From the NCBI RefSeq assembly GCF_024125445.1, contig NZ_JAMXWM010000018.1, positions 16,388-80,387 of the forward strand: DNA of 64,000 nucleotides, in the 5' to 3' direction. The notes below the pieces were generated by a model. It was not told the origin of the DNA. It did not search any database and saw only the letters and a list, made by a program, of their open reading frames with translations. Position numbers and translations under genes: made by a program. Each line of letters opens with the position of its first letter. The first letter of the stretch is position 1. Below, one piece after another: positions 8,740-18,660 of the stretch. The stretch comes from Sporolactobacillus shoreicorticis. GTDB taxonomy: Bacteria > Bacillota > Bacilli > Bacillales > Sporolactobacillaceae.

Positions 8740-8956
8740 AGTCAATTATTAAAAAATGAGGGTTGAACATGGCTGGGCAAAACGGTTATGATTTTCTCAA
8801 CGACAAACGAATTAGTACAATCACACCCGCGATTGATTTGCCCGCGAAAACATATGGAGAGTTGCCTGCAAGGTAGCTGTGCCAGTAAAGTAACATGACT
8901 TTTAAATGAGAAGAGTCTGCTGCCTGGCACTTTGGTGCTGTGCTCGGACTCTTTTT
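8740..8956 (+). promoter_or_regulatory. Attenuator-like leader before the MFS gene
   Basis: An intrinsic terminator stands in front of the MFS start codon: AAGAGTC (8911-8917) pairs with GACTCTT (8947-8953), an inner GGCAC/GTGC(T) stem forms the top, and T7 follows. Upstream, GTGCCAG (8879-8885) is the exact complement of CTGGCAC (8924-8930) inside that terminator, so an antiterminator could form. The stretch 8757-8890 contains further short stems. I recognise no known riboswitch class or T-box motif. Attenuation is inference from the pairing. Confidence 0.5.
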
Positions 8957-8983
8957 TTATTTGTCGTAAAGGTGGTTTATTTC

Positions 8984-10273
8984 ATGAAATGGCGTGATTG
9001 GGATATAAATTTAAAGGTTCGGCTGATCGGTGAAGGACTATTTAATATTCTTTACTGGATGTATTTTCCATTTATGTCGATCTATTTTTCTGAGCATTTC
9101 GGTCCGGAAATGGCCGGACTGCTACTGATTCTTTCGCAGGTTCTTGGCGTAGTGATCGGATTATTCGGCGGCTACTGCGCCGATCATTTTGGGCGAAAAC
9201 GGATGATGGTCTTTTCTGCAATTGGCCAGACGGTATGTTTCGCTTTTTTCGCCTTTGCGAATTCACCGTGGCTTGTTTCGCCATGGCTGACCTTCATCAG
9301 CTTTTCATGGCTTGGTTTGTTCGGGCAGCTGTACTGGCCGGCGAGCAGCGCGATGATTGCCGATGTCGTTCCTGAGCGACATCGGGCGGGTGTGTTTGCG
9401 GTGTTTTATACGTCGATTAACGTGACGGTTGTCATTGGGCCGCTGCTGGGGGCGATCTTCTTTTTTAATGAACGTTTTCTGTTTTTGATCATCTGTACCG
9501 TCGTGAGTGCCGGATTAATTTGGGCACTTCAGCACTGGATTCATGAGACGGCACCACAAGCCGAGCGGGAAATTCATCGAGGGATAAAGTCAAGCTGGAT
9601 GAAGCATTTGGTCGCTCAGCTGAGTGATTATCGGGTGATTTTCACGGATCACGTTTTTCTACTTTACATATTGGCAGGCGTTCTGGTCGCTCAGACATTC
9701 TTGCAGCTTGATATGCTGATTGCGGTGTATACAACCGACAAGGTGCCGCTTCAGACTTTGTTTTCGTTTGGGGACTGGCAAGTGAAGATGAGTGGAAGAA
9801 ACCTGTTCAGTGTCATGGTATCGATGAACGGACTCTGCGTAGCACTTCTGACGGTCATTGTAACCAAATGGATGACGAAATATCGCGAGAGCAGTGTGTT
9901 CATGGGCTCTGCATTGTGCTACGGTATAGCTATGATTCTAATGGGTTCGACATCGAACATCTGGCTGCTGCTCTTCTGCATTGTGCTTTTCTCTTGGGCT
10001 GAGCTGATGACTGTCGGTGTTCAAGACAGCTTCATCGCCAAGCTGGCACCGAAGCAGTTACGTGCTCAATATTTTGCAGCATCAGGCTTGCGTTTTTCAC
10101 TCGGACGATCGCTCGCTCCGCTTGCCATACCGATGACGGTTTGGTTTGGCTATTCATGGACCTTTGTCATTCTTGGAACCATTGCTTTTCTCGGTATGAT
10201 CATTTACGGTGCAATGTTCTCGCTCTATGGTCGGAAAAGGCTGACGGTGTCCGCTCACTCGAGTCGCTTATAA
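8984..10273 (+). CDS. MFS drug-efflux-type transporter
   Basis: A 429-residue major facilitator with 12 predicted membrane helices. It has the loop 2-3 signature GGYCADHFGRKRMM (about residues 65-78) and a SWLGLFGQLYWPASSAMIADVVPERHR segment around helix 4, a pattern seen in multidrug-type MFS proteins such as the YttB/MdtG groups. A longer reading frame from 8906 would include the leader terminator. The ATG at 8984 is preceded by AAAGGTGG and is preferred. Substrate unknown. The attenuator-like leader suggests conditional expression. Confidence 0.82.
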   Translation: MKWRDWDINLKVRLIGEGLFNILYWMYFPFMSIYFSEHFGPEMAGLLLILSQVLGVVIGLFGGYCADHFGRKRMMVFSAIGQTVCFAFFAFANSPWLVSPWLTFISFSWLGLFGQLYWPASSAMIADVVPERHRAGVFAVFYTSINVTVVIGPLLGAIFFFNERFLFLIICTVVSAGLIWALQHWIHETAPQAEREIHRGIKSSWMKHLVAQLSDYRVIFTDHVFLLYILAGVLVAQTFLQLDMLIAVYTTDKVPLQTLFSFGDWQVKMSGRNLFSVMVSMNGLCVALLTVIVTKWMTKYRESSVFMGSALCYGIAMILMGSTSNIWLLLFCIVLFSWAELMTVGVQDSFIAKLAPKQLRAQYFAASGLRFSLGRSLAPLAIPMTVWFGYSWTFVILGTIAFLGMIIYGAMFSLYGRKRLTVSAHSSRL

Positions 10274-10277
10274 TAAA

Positions 10278-10313
10278 AAGGATGCGACCGTGAAAACGGC
10301 TTCGCATTCTTTC
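10278..10313. terminator. Bidirectional terminator between convergent genes
   Basis: GATGCGA...TCGCATTC with inner ACCGT/ACGG pairing. An A-rich left flank and a T-rich right flank allow use on both strands. It separates the MFS gene from the ABC exporter. Confidence 0.7.
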
Positions 10314-10318
10314 ACATT

Positions 10319-11140
10319 TCAGTGTTTATTTCGGTAGAGATACATGGTTATGGGTGAAAAAATGAGCATCAGCACTGCCGAGGCGATAAGTACCCAAACG
10401 ATTTCTGTAAAAGCAGTGTGACCGCCCATCAAAGCGCGAACGGCGGTGGTCAGCAACGACACCGGATTGATGTTGACTGCCGTGCGCAGCCAGCCGGGCA
10501 TGGTCGCCGGATCGACAAAAATATTGCTGGCAAATGTGACCGGGAACAGAAGTGTCATGCTGATGCCCATTACCGCTTTCGATGTTTGCAGAATCAGTCC
10601 GATGACCGTAAAAATCCAGGATAAACTGAACGCGAAGATTAGGACGAGAACGATACCTGCGATTATTCCAAGGATACTGCCGGTCGGACGAAATCCTAAG
10701 ATCAATCCCAAGATGATCACGATTATTGAAGCAATCATGTAACGCACCGTATCCGCGATCAGTGCACCGACTAATGGCGATGGGCTCCAAATTGGCAGCG
10801 ATCGAAAACGGTCGAAGGTTCCTTTGGAGATATCGTCATTCAAAGAAACACCGGTATACACCGTGGTGAAGACGACCGTCTGGACCAGGATTCCGGGAAT
10901 CAGGAACTGTAAGTACTGACTCGTTGATCCGGCGAGCGCACCGCCGAATAAATAAGTAAACATTAACGTAAACATCACTGGGAAAAAAGTGACATCGAGC
11001 AGCTGTTCCGGAATGTATTTAATTTTCAGAAGAGCGCGCCAAGCGAAGGCAAGCGATGTTGCGATTCCGTTTGGACACGGTGGACGTTCTTGTTCAACAA
11101 GTGCAGCACGCATTTTGGTCATACTCTGTTCCTCGCTCAT
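10319..11140 (-). CDS. ABC-2 type permease (DrrB-like)
   Basis: A 273-residue exporter permease with six predicted helices and the ABC-2 signature region ([44 protein letters not shown]). This is typical of the DrrB/daunorubicin-resistance group that moves hydrophobic drugs or lipids outward. Its start overlaps the stop of the ATPase gene by four bases (ATGA), so the two are translationally coupled and almost certainly form one transporter. Substrate cannot be inferred. Confidence 0.87.
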   Translation of the reverse strand: MSEEQSMTKMRAALVEQERPPCPNGIATSLAFAWRALLKIKYIPEQLLDVTFFPVMFTLMFTYLFGGALAGSTSQYLQFLIPGILVQTVVFTTVYTGVSLNDDISKGTFDRFRSLPIWSPSPLVGALIADTVRYMIASIIVIILGLILGFRPTGSILGIIAGIVLVLIFAFSLSWIFTVIGLILQTSKAVMGISMTLLFPVTFASNIFVDPATMPGWLRTAVNINPVSLLTTAVRALMGGHTAFTEIVWVLIASAVLMLIFSPITMYLYRNKH

Positions 11141-12132
11141 GATTTCGCACCTTCCTTCTGCTTTTCACTGTCCGCTCGTTTACCAGTCAGTGTGAGGAAC
11201 ACTTCGTCGAGACTTGGCTGACCAAGCGAAAATTGGCTGACTTCAATTTGGTTTGCATCGAGCGCGGCAAGTGCCTCTGAAGCAGCCTTTGTTCTTGTAA
11301 GCTGCGCGGAAAGGGCGACAGGATCGGAAGACAGATGCACCGGAGCGCTGAGCGCTTCTGAGAGAAGCTGCTGTGCCCGGTCGCGCGTTGACGGATCGAG
11401 AAGCCGAACATGAAGCACTCCTGATCCAACCGATGCCTTGAGTTCACCGCTTGTTCCTTCGGCAATAATTTTTCCATGATCGATAACAGCGATCCGGTCG
11501 GCAAGCTGATCTGCCTCATCCAGATATTGTGTGGATAATAAGACCGTTGTTCCCGTACTGACGAGTGCACGTACAATATCCCAAATCTGATTGCGGCTGC
11601 GCGGATCAAGTCCTGTTGTCGGCTCATCCAAGAAAAGCAGATCCGGTCGTACAATCATACTGGCTGCAATATCTAAACGCCGTCTCATGCCGCCTGAATA
11701 TTTTTTAACTTGGCGTTTTGCCGCATCCTGCAAACCGAATGCCTCAAGTATTTCAGATGCCCGTTTTTTTGCAGATCGCGAAGGGTAGCCCATCAATCGC
11801 GCGATCAAAATCAAATTTTCAATTCCGTTTAAGTCTTCATCGACGGAAGCGAACTGCCCGGTTAGACTGACTCGGCTGCGAACAGCATCCGCTTCCTTGA
11901 TTAAATCATGCCCCATAACCTTAGCCTGACCTTCATCAGGTTTCAGCAAGGTGGCCAGTATTTTCATGGTCGTTGTTTTTCCAGCGCCATTCGGTCCGAG
12001 AAAACCGTATACTGTGCCTTGCGGGATGGCCAGATCAATCCCGTTCACTGCACGATGTTTGCCGAAACATTTAACTAATCCGGTCGCTTTAATAGCAAGC
12101 GGCTGATTGTTAGTATCCATGTCGTTGTTCAT
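11137..12132 (-). CDS. DrrA-like ABC transporter ATPase
   Basis: A 331-residue ATPase. It has Walker [12 protein letters not shown] (about 49), Q-loop TGQFASVD, signature [10 protein letters not shown], Walker [13 protein letters not shown], and an H-loop region that reads [17 protein letters not shown] (a Gln at the switch position, as is usual in the DrrA family). The C-terminal ~80 residues form the DrrA-specific accessory domain ending [21 protein letters not shown] precedes the ATG. Pairs with the downstream permease as an exporter. Confidence 0.9.
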   Translation of the reverse strand: MNNDMDTNNQPLAIKATGLVKCFGKHRAVNGIDLAIPQGTVYGFLGPNGAGKTTTMKILATLLKPDEGQAKVMGHDLIKEADAVRSRVSLTGQFASVDEDLNGIENLILIARLMGYPSRSAKKRASEILEAFGLQDAAKRQVKKYSGGMRRRLDIAASMIVRPDLLFLDEPTTGLDPRSRNQIWDIVRALVSTGTTVLLSTQYLDEADQLADRIAVIDHGKIIAEGTSGELKASVGSGVLHVRLLDPSTRDRAQQLLSEALSAPVHLSSDPVALSAQLTRTKAASEALAALDANQIEVSQFSLGQPSLDEVFLTLTGKRADSEKQKEGAKS

Positions 12133-12955
12133 CTTTCTCCTCCGCTCAGTGGGAAAATTTAGTCAATGATAAAATTATCTTTTTGAGCATTTTCTAATCT
12201 ATGAAAAACGTGAATATGTGTCCATTATATGAAACTTTGTCAACGAAGGCGAATTTAAACTGTCCAAATGTGAATACCGGAAACACCAACACCAAACCCA
12301 ATAGATTCGTTCGTCTTCGTGAAGGTTTGGTTTTTACTTTCAACAAAAAGAATGGCATGGTATTAGTCGGTAAACGATGCTTGATGGTCACCGGTTTAAT
12401 GGTCTCAGGAAGGGTACTCGTGGCTCAGAAACGAAGAATCGCTAATTTGAGGCATTTTAAATATCTGTTTCGTGTTTGCTTGATTTTTTTGCGTTGATAT
12501 GATTGTTTGAAAAGTTTCTTTGGCTTAATAAATTTTGGAAATTTATATTTTTGTTTAAAGAACCATTTGTACCTCCGCTAAATCATGATCAGTATCCCGC
12601 ATACTGGTGCTGCAAGGAGCTGATTCAAGGTGTAGGCATTAAAAAAAATCCAAACTGTTGTTTCAACTCAGCAGTATAGTACCGAGTTTTCTTAGCTGCT
12701 CCCCCTTATAAATTCTTACGGACGGCCAAGAGATGAATCGTCGAGAGGTGCATGCTAAAATTACGTACAGACAAAAGTATGAGAACTTAGCGACGTTATC
12801 GAGGAAGGTGACCGTAGACTGCAATCCTCTGGCCGGCAGAATGGTCACTTTGCCTAAATAGAACAGCAGCGCCTGTGCATATTCAATCATGACAAAGCTG
12901 CTGTTTTCAATTATTCTGATCATGATGGAATTGTTTGCTTTGGGGAGGCTCGATT
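12133..12955. other. Gene-poor interval between the ABC exporter and amidase genes
   Basis: About 820 bases with no gene I can support. Open frames at 12201-12497 (+) and 12663-12974 (-) have no recognisable family. A 42-codon frame at 12733-12861 (+), beginning MNRREVHAKITYRQKYENLA, has some coding look but a weak ribosome site. It may be the remnant of a decayed gene. A GGGGAGG site at the right end belongs to the amidase. Confidence 0.5.
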
Positions 12956-14110
12956 TTGGACATGCAAAAAACATTTGGTGCTTTTATACGAGATGGAATG
13001 AACATATTACCTACAGGCAGCGGCAGACTCAACGAGTTGGTATTCGCAGCAAAGGATCTATTTGCCGTGAAGGGGCATGTGAACAGCGCCGGTAATCCGC
13101 TTTGGGGAAAAACGCATTCGGCAGCAAGAAATCACGCTCCGGTTATTCATCGTTTATTGGATCAGGGAGCAAGTCTGCGCGGCATGACGGTAACTGATGA
13201 ACTGATGTACAGCCTTAAGGGAGATAATATTCATTATCCGCCGACGATTAATCCCCGTGTACCAGATGCTTTCTCCGGTGGATCATCAAGCGGGTCCGCC
13301 GTTGCAACGGCTTCCGGAGCGGTCGACTTTGCAATTGGCACCGATACGGGCGGCTCGGTGCGCATACCGTCCGCATATTGCGGCTTGTTCGGCATCCGTC
13401 CGTCGCATGCGCAAGGTGTTGTTCCACTTGCACCAAGCTTTGACACGGTCGGCTGGATGGCTCGGGATGCGGAAATTCTCGAACGAGTGGGCCGATGTCT
13501 GCTCCCTGAATCAGAATCTACAGCACCGTTTCAACGTTTCTATCTTTTAAATGAAGCTTGGAACCAAGTTGATTCCGAGTCTACTCAAGAAGCGCTGCGT
13601 ACGTTTATTGATCAACATTTTTCGAATGAGCAGTTAAAAAATGTTTCACTCTCAGAACCAGCACCTGACGAGCTTGCGGAAACCTTTCGGATCTTGCAAG
13701 GCTATGAGGCCTGGCAGTCGCATGGAACTTGGATTGAGCAGTATCATCCGCACTTCGCTAAAGATGTAGGAGGACGTTTTATTGCGGCTTCAAAAATGAG
13801 AAAAGATGATGCCTATCATCATGCGGCGATGCTGAAACAACAGTTCACTGATAAGCTTCGGACATTTCTCCGCGCTGATGGTGTGCTGATCATTCCAACC
13901 ACATATGGATCGGCGCCGAAACGCGATGCCAGCTTTGAAGAGAGCGAAAAAGTGCGTGCCCGAACGATGAAACTGACCTGTATCGCCGGAGTGTCCGGGC
14001 TGCCGCAAGTGACCGTTCCGCTCAATGATTGTGGGCGCCCGCTTGGTTTGTCCTTTGTTTCAGGCTATGGGACGGACAGAAAGCTGCTCCAATATATTAA
14101 AACCATCTAA
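12956..14110 (+). CDS. Amidase signature family hydrolase
   Basis: A 384-residue amidase-signature enzyme. It shows the Ser-cisSer-Lys triad: Lys in FAAKDLFAVKG (about 31), the Gly/Ser-rich AFSGGSSSGSAVATASGAVDFAIGTD block, and the catalytic Ser in GTDTGGSVRIPSAYCGLFGIRPS. It is shorter than the ~470-residue GatA type and similar in size to AMI1-like amidases. It hydrolyses an unknown carboxamide. GGGGAGG (12942-12948) suggests the TTG at 12956 as start; ATG at 12962 is possible. Position just upstream of the importer and allantoinase-like genes suggests nitrogen scavenging (inference). Confidence 0.8.
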   Translation: MDMQKTFGAFIRDGMNILPTGSGRLNELVFAAKDLFAVKGHVNSAGNPLWGKTHSAARNHAPVIHRLLDQGASLRGMTVTDELMYSLKGDNIHYPPTINPRVPDAFSGGSSSGSAVATASGAVDFAIGTDTGGSVRIPSAYCGLFGIRPSHAQGVVPLAPSFDTVGWMARDAEILERVGRCLLPESESTAPFQRFYLLNEAWNQVDSESTQEALRTFIDQHFSNEQLKNVSLSEPAPDELAETFRILQGYEAWQSHGTWIEQYHPHFAKDVGGRFIAASKMRKDDAYHHAAMLKQQFTDKLRTFLRADGVLIIPTTYGSAPKRDASFEESEKVRARTMKLTCIAGVSGLPQVTVPLNDCGRPLGLSFVSGYGTDRKLLQYIKTI

Positions 14111-14139
14111 ACATAATTGATAACAATTCATTTATAAAG

Positions 14140-14188
14140 CCTTATGAGTGTGCAGTGAATAAATGATCTGCGACTCAGAGGTTTTTTT
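14140..14188 (+). terminator. Intrinsic terminator after amidase gene
   Basis: CCTTATGAGTGTGCAG pairs with CTGCGACTCAGAGG (two internal mismatches) and is followed by T7. Confidence 0.75.
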
Positions 14189-14262
14189 AATGCTGTTAAT
14201 CGTTAAATTACTTAACAATATATGTATGTATAAGTTACACAATAGTATATTCATATTTTGTG

Positions 14263-14279
14263 TGTTATGTATAATGACA
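14263..14279 (+). promoter_or_regulatory. GlnR/TnrA-like box before the ABC importer operon
   Basis: TGTTATGTATAATGACA fits the core TGTNA-N7-TNACA exactly and lies about 110 bases upstream of the importer ATPase start. It implies control by nitrogen availability. Confidence 0.55.
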
Positions 14280-14386
14280 TGCATGTGCTGTTGGAATTAT
14301 TATTAATTTATGATTTATTAGACAATTGATTTGAAATATGAGTGATGAAAAATTGAGGAGAAAATTGAAACGAAGGAGGTAGAAAA

Positions 14387-15133
14387 GTGCCGTTTGTTAA
14401 TGTGAGGAATCTTTTTAAATCCTATGGTGACGCTGGAAAATATGTTCTTAATGATGTGAGTTTTGAGATCAACGAGAATGAATTTGTTTGTGTGCTCGGT
14501 CACAGCGGTTGTGGAAAATCGACTTTGTTAAATTTGTTGGCGGGATTTATTAAGCCGGATAAGGGTGAAATAAGTGTCAATGGACAGTTCGTTTCAAAAC
14601 CTTCGTCACAAAGAGGTGTTGTGTTTCAAGATCACGGCTTATTTCCGTGGTATAACATCTTAGATAATGTCGCATTCGGTCCCAAGGCGCTAAAAAATAA
14701 GGATGCCTATCGTATTTCAAAACGTCTGATTAAAATGGTAGATCTTGAAGGTTATGAAAAGGTATTTCCCTCCAGTCTCTCAGGAGGTATGGCTCAAAGA
14801 GTTGGCATTGCAAGAGCATTAGCTACGAATCCACAGCTGCTTTTGATGGACGAGCCACTCGGTGCGCTTGATGCGATGACACGGGAAAAGATGCGGATTG
14901 AAATACTGCGCATTTGGAAAGAGACCAAAAAAACGATCCTGTTTATTACCCACAGCATTGCCGAGGCTGTCTACTTGGCAGATCGAGTCATTGTGTTGAA
15001 AGAAGGCAGTGTTTGCTTGGATGAAAAAATTGAAATAGAGCGTCCTCGCTCCGTTCATGCACCTCAGTTCATGGATTATACAAAGAAATTCGAAAAAGTA
15101 TTGTTTGAACATGATGAACTTGTTCTGGATTGA
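14387..15133 (+). CDS. ABC transporter ATPase, nitrate/sulfonate/taurine type
   Basis: A 248-residue ATPase of the SsuB/TauB/NrtD group. It has Walker A GHSGCGKSTLLN (about 41), Q-loop VFQDHGLFPWYN (the W-rich motif typical of this group), signature LSGGMAQRVGIARAL, Walker B LLLMDEPLGALDAMTREKM, and H-loop LFITHSIAEAV. The start is GTG, fixed by a strong GAAGGAGG six bases upstream. First gene of a four-gene run (ATPase, permease, binding protein, allantoinase-like hydrolase) with a GlnR/TnrA-like box in front. Confidence 0.88.
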   Translation: MPFVNVRNLFKSYGDAGKYVLNDVSFEINENEFVCVLGHSGCGKSTLLNLLAGFIKPDKGEISVNGQFVSKPSSQRGVVFQDHGLFPWYNILDNVAFGPKALKNKDAYRISKRLIKMVDLEGYEKVFPSSLSGGMAQRVGIARALATNPQLLLMDEPLGALDAMTREKMRIEILRIWKETKKTILFITHSIAEAVYLADRVIVLKEGSVCLDEKIEIERPRSVHAPQFMDYTKKFEKVLFEHDELVLD

Positions 15134-15192
15134 CGCATTACTTCACGTGTGCATTATAAGAAAGATCAAGTGATAAGGCTAGGGGTGACATA

Positions 15193-16056
15193 ATGATTGA
15201 TGAATTGACGAAAGGCCCAATTCAGGCTGTCGCCAAAAAATCAATGGCGTCAGGTAAACGTGTCAATCGAAAAAATCATTCAAAATTTATTCAGGCACTT
15301 TCATTAATTGTATTTTTAATACTTTGGCAATTTTTCAGTGCTATCAATGCACATTTTATTTGGTTCAATCCTCAATTCTTTCCATCGCCAATGATTGTTT
15401 TACATACAACATGGGATTATCTGCTCGATGGGACGCTGATTCAAGCGATCGGTGCCAGTGTCATTCGAGTGCTGCTCGGATTTGCGTTTGGCTCACTCGT
15501 CGGTGTTCTTCTCGGCATTATGATGAGCCAATCGAGACTGTCCAACGATTTGATTAGTCCTGTGCTCAACATGCTTGGTCCGATTCCTGTGTTTGCTTTT
15601 CTTCCAATCTTCATGATCTGGTTTGGAATCAGTGAGCTGTCGAAGGTTATGCTGATTGCCTACGCGACTTTTTTACCTGTTTTGACGTACACGATGGATG
15701 GTATAAAAAATGTCAATCCCACATGGATCCGGAGCGCGATGACTTTAGGAGCAACGCGTTATCAAATTTTTACCCGTGTTATTTTACGAGCGGCTCTTCC
15801 TAATGTTTTTGTCGGAATGCGAATCAGTCTTGCTCTTGCCTTCGGCGCATTGATTGTTGCTGAAATGATGGGATCAAGTGAGGGGCTTGGTTTTATTATT
15901 GTCAATGCAAGAAACTGGTTTAAGCTAGATGACATGTTCATGTCATGTATGCTAATTGGGTTGCTTTATACACTGTTTAATTATATTTTGTTATTTTTGG
16001 AATCTGTTCTCTTTCGCTGGAAAAAGGACGGAATTCAAAGTGCAGTTGAACGCTGA
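15193..16056 (+). CDS. ABC transporter permease, nitrate/sulfonate/taurine type
   Basis: A 287-residue permease with about six helices and the BPD_transp_1 EAA-type loop (TLGATRYQIFTRVILRAALPNVFVGMRI, about residues 180-208). Also present are the N-terminal FFPSPMIVLHTTWDYLLDGTL motif and AEMMGSSEGLGFIIVNARNW near the C-terminus, both usual for SsuC/TauC/NrtB-like proteins. It sits 59 bases after the ATPase and 24 before the binding protein, consistent with a single transporter. Confidence 0.87.
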   Translation: MIDELTKGPIQAVAKKSMASGKRVNRKNHSKFIQALSLIVFLILWQFFSAINAHFIWFNPQFFPSPMIVLHTTWDYLLDGTLIQAIGASVIRVLLGFAFGSLVGVLLGIMMSQSRLSNDLISPVLNMLGPIPVFAFLPIFMIWFGISELSKVMLIAYATFLPVLTYTMDGIKNVNPTWIRSAMTLGATRYQIFTRVILRAALPNVFVGMRISLALAFGALIVAEMMGSSEGLGFIIVNARNWFKLDDMFMSCMLIGLLYTLFNYILLFLESVLFRWKKDGIQSAVER

Positions 16057-16080
16057 AATGAAAAAGGGGAAATCACAAAA

Positions 16081-17130
16081 ATGAAACCATTTATGAAGCA
16101 TAAATCACTCATCTTAGCAATTATATTGCTGCTCGTTATCTCTGTGTTTACGGCGGGATGCGCATCATCAAATAAATCGGGGAATTCATCAAGTAAAAAT
16201 TCAAATGTTATTCAGGCTTACGGAGAACTTGATCCGCAAGTCTCGGGTCAACAAATCATTGCTCAAGAAAAAGGCTATTTTAAGGAAGAGGGCTTGAAGG
16301 TGAAAAATCATCTTATGGCTGGCCCAGATCAGAACGCTTCGCTCATTTCAAGCGGCAGTGCTCAAGTGATTTTCGGATCCATTTACAATAATATTTCGGT
16401 AGCGGCCAATGGTGTCCATGCAAAATTAATTGCTCCGCTCGCTAATGCCGGAAATACGCAAAGTATTGTTGCTCGTAAAGGTTTGAAAATAAAATCTGCT
16501 AAAGATCTCGAAAACTTGAAAATTGGTGCTACCACCGGATCGGGAGTCATTATTGCGATCCAGAGTATGTGCAAGGAGCTTGGTGTCGATTACAGCAAGA
16601 TTAAATTCGTCAATCTGCAAGCCGCCGATCAGCTGACTGCTCTTGAAAAAGGCAATGTGGACGCTATAGCCGTATGGGAGCCTTGGGTAGGAAAAGCAGT
16701 TGCCGCTGGAGGGAAGATACTGTTTACGGGTAAAAAATCATATTTGCCGGATAAACAAGGCGATGTTAATTGGCTCAATTTTTATATGACAGCGGCAGTG
16801 TCTGCTCAATTTTATAAACAGCATCCTGATCAAGCGGTGAAATTTCTACGTGCGCTAAAAAAGGCAACCGCATTTATTAATGAACATCCGGATGAAGCTG
16901 CGGAAATAGTTGCGAAAAAGATTAAAATTTCAACGAGTGACGCACAAAGAATCATGGCAAAAAATAATTATTCGATGGCTTGGAATAAAGATTTTACCGA
17001 CAGTGCGAGCGTTATGGGGAATTTCATGAAGGCAAATAAAAACATTAAAAAAGTGCCGGCATTGAGCAGTTATTCTACAACCAGCTTACTTAAAAAAATA
17101 GACAGCAAGTTAATTGAAGTGAATGAATAA
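16081..17130 (+). CDS. ABC transporter substrate-binding lipoprotein (NMT1/THI5-like)
   Basis: A 349-residue lipoprotein. A basic N-terminus and hydrophobic stretch end in the lipobox FTAGC (Cys about residue 27), followed by a Ser/Asn/Lys-rich linker. The mature part has the NMT1/SsuA two-lobe layout: GYFKEEGLKVKN, the hinge segment GATTGSGVIIAIQSM, VNLQAADQLTALEKGNVDAIAVWEPW, and late helices. Ligands in this family are sulfonates, nitrate, pyrimidines or similar small molecules. Because an allantoinase-like gene follows 16 bases later, a hydantoin- or ureide-like ligand is a reasonable guess, not shown. Confidence 0.85.
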   Translation: MKPFMKHKSLILAIILLLVISVFTAGCASSNKSGNSSSKNSNVIQAYGELDPQVSGQQIIAQEKGYFKEEGLKVKNHLMAGPDQNASLISSGSAQVIFGSIYNNISVAANGVHAKLIAPLANAGNTQSIVARKGLKIKSAKDLENLKIGATTGSGVIIAIQSMCKELGVDYSKIKFVNLQAADQLTALEKGNVDAIAVWEPWVGKAVAAGGKILFTGKKSYLPDKQGDVNWLNFYMTAAVSAQFYKQHPDQAVKFLRALKKATAFINEHPDEAAEIVAKKIKISTSDAQRIMAKNNYSMAWNKDFTDSASVMGNFMKANKNIKKVPALSSYSTTSLLKKIDSKLIEVNE

Positions 17131-17146
17131 ACGGGAGTGACGCCCT

Positions 17147-18499
17147 TTGTTTGATTTAATTGTAAGAAATGCAAACATTATTAGCGCTGACTGTGTTTTT
17201 TCAGGCAGTGTCGCAGTGAGCGGAGAAAAAATCGCGGCACTGCTGCCAGCGGATACGGCCGAACCCGCCCATTCATTCATCGATGCAGATCATGCCTTTC
17301 TTTTCCCGGGATTTATTGACGCGCATGTGCATTTTAATGATCCTGGTTTCGAATGGCGTGAAGACTTTTCTCATGCGACGCAGGCTGCCGCGCTTGGAGG
17401 AGTGACGACTGTTGTCGATATGCCGCTTCAGAATGATCCGGCACTAACGGATCGAACCATTTTTGAACGAAAACATCGGCTGTTAAAGAATAAGGCGTAT
17501 ATCGATTATGCATTCTGGGGCGGAATGATTGATGATAACCTTGATAAACTTAATGAATTAAATGAATGCGGCGTGACATCGTTTAAATCATTTCTTGCTC
17601 CTGTATCAAGCGATTATACATCACTTGATTACGGCAGGGTACGAAAGGGACTTGCGATGATAAAGAAGTTTCATGGACTTGCCGGGTTTCATTGTGAAGA
17701 TTTCGGCATCATTTCTTATAATGAAGCAGCTGCTGTTAAGAGCGGGCGCGTATCGCGAGAAGACTACTTGCAGGCAAGACCTGTGGCTGCTGAGTTAATC
17801 GCCGTACAATCAATTATCGAGCTGTCGCGCGAAATCGGCACACGTGTGCATATTTGCCATGTGTCGCATCCATCAGTCGCCGAAGCGATCAAACGCGCTA
17901 AATATGAAGGCGTTCCGATTACCGCTGAAACTTGTCCGCACTACTTGGTTTTCAATGCGGAGCATTTTCTTAAAGAAGGAATGTATTTTAAATGTGCCCC
18001 TCCGCTAAGAAGTAAGGAGGCGAGCGAGGCGCTGTGGAGTTATGTGCAAGACGGTACTTTAGATTTAATCGCGAGTGATCATTCTCCCTGCGCGCCGAAA
18101 GAAAAATCGGAATCCGAAGGTTCCTTTAAAGCATGGGGCGGGATTAGCGGCGTTCAAACAAGCTTGCAGGTTATGTTTCACGAACTAAAGAAAAGAGGGT
18201 GGTCTCCAACCATTCTTGCAAGAATAATGTCGCGAAATCCAGCGGAAATTTTTGGTATGCAAACGCGAAAGGGCGAACTGATTCCGGGATATGATGCTGA
18301 TTTTGTTCTTGTTGATCCCAAAATTGAGTGGGAAATTAAGGAAGATCAGTTAGCTTATTTAAATAAACAGTCCGCATTTATCGGTTATAAAGGAGTGGGG
18401 CTACCCACCTGCACTGTTTTACGCGGTCAAGTGATTGCGGTGAACGGAGCAGTGGTTGGAGCATCGGGAGAAGGCCAATTAATCAGAAGAGAATGTTGA
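17147..18499 (+). CDS. Allantoinase-like cyclic amidohydrolase, first copy
   Basis: A 450-residue dihydroorotase/hydantoinase-superfamily enzyme. It has metal ligands in DAHVHFNDPG (about 59), the carboxylated Lys in TSFKSFL (about 147), His in FHCED and HICHVSH, and Asp in SDHSPC. AllB-type allantoinases open the ring of allantoin to allantoate. It is a different lineage from the second copy (22997-24349), which is closer to B. subtilis PucH. Its link to the ABC importer suggests either allantoin or a related hydantoin as substrate. TTG start, with GGGAG about 10 bases upstream. Confidence 0.8.
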   Translation: MFDLIVRNANIISADCVFSGSVAVSGEKIAALLPADTAEPAHSFIDADHAFLFPGFIDAHVHFNDPGFEWREDFSHATQAAALGGVTTVVDMPLQNDPALTDRTIFERKHRLLKNKAYIDYAFWGGMIDDNLDKLNELNECGVTSFKSFLAPVSSDYTSLDYGRVRKGLAMIKKFHGLAGFHCEDFGIISYNEAAAVKSGRVSREDYLQARPVAAELIAVQSIIELSREIGTRVHICHVSHPSVAEAIKRAKYEGVPITAETCPHYLVFNAEHFLKEGMYFKCAPPLRSKEASEALWSYVQDGTLDLIASDHSPCAPKEKSESEGSFKAWGGISGVQTSLQVMFHELKKRGWSPTILARIMSRNPAEIFGMQTRKGELIPGYDADFVLVDPKIEWEIKEDQLAYLNKQSAFIGYKGVGLPTCTVLRGQVIAVNGAVVGASGEGQLIRREC

Positions 18500-18518
18500 T
18501 TCGCATTATAGAAAGCAA

Positions 18519-18554
18519 ACGCGTCTTTGATTGTGCAAAATAAGGCGCGTTTTT
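18519..18554 (+). terminator. Intrinsic terminator
   Basis: ACGCGTCTT pairs with AAGGCGCGT (one G-U pair) and is followed by T5. Confidence 0.7.
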
Positions 18555-18660
18555 CTGCGAAACAAATTGTTTTGATAACCCTTTTTTGATGCACAATCGA
18601 CAAAACATTCGAAAAATGGTTCAATGATGAGTAACAAGGATGTGGATAGGAGTGTTTGTT

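Noticed and set aside
8757..8900. Assignment of the MFS leader to ykkC/guanidine, glycine, preQ1 or manganese riboswitches
   Set aside because: I compared the remembered consensus motifs and none fits. Kept only as an unassigned attenuator.
12201..12497. 98-residue frame in the interval before the amidase gene
   Set aside because: No ribosome site, unusual composition and no recognisable family.
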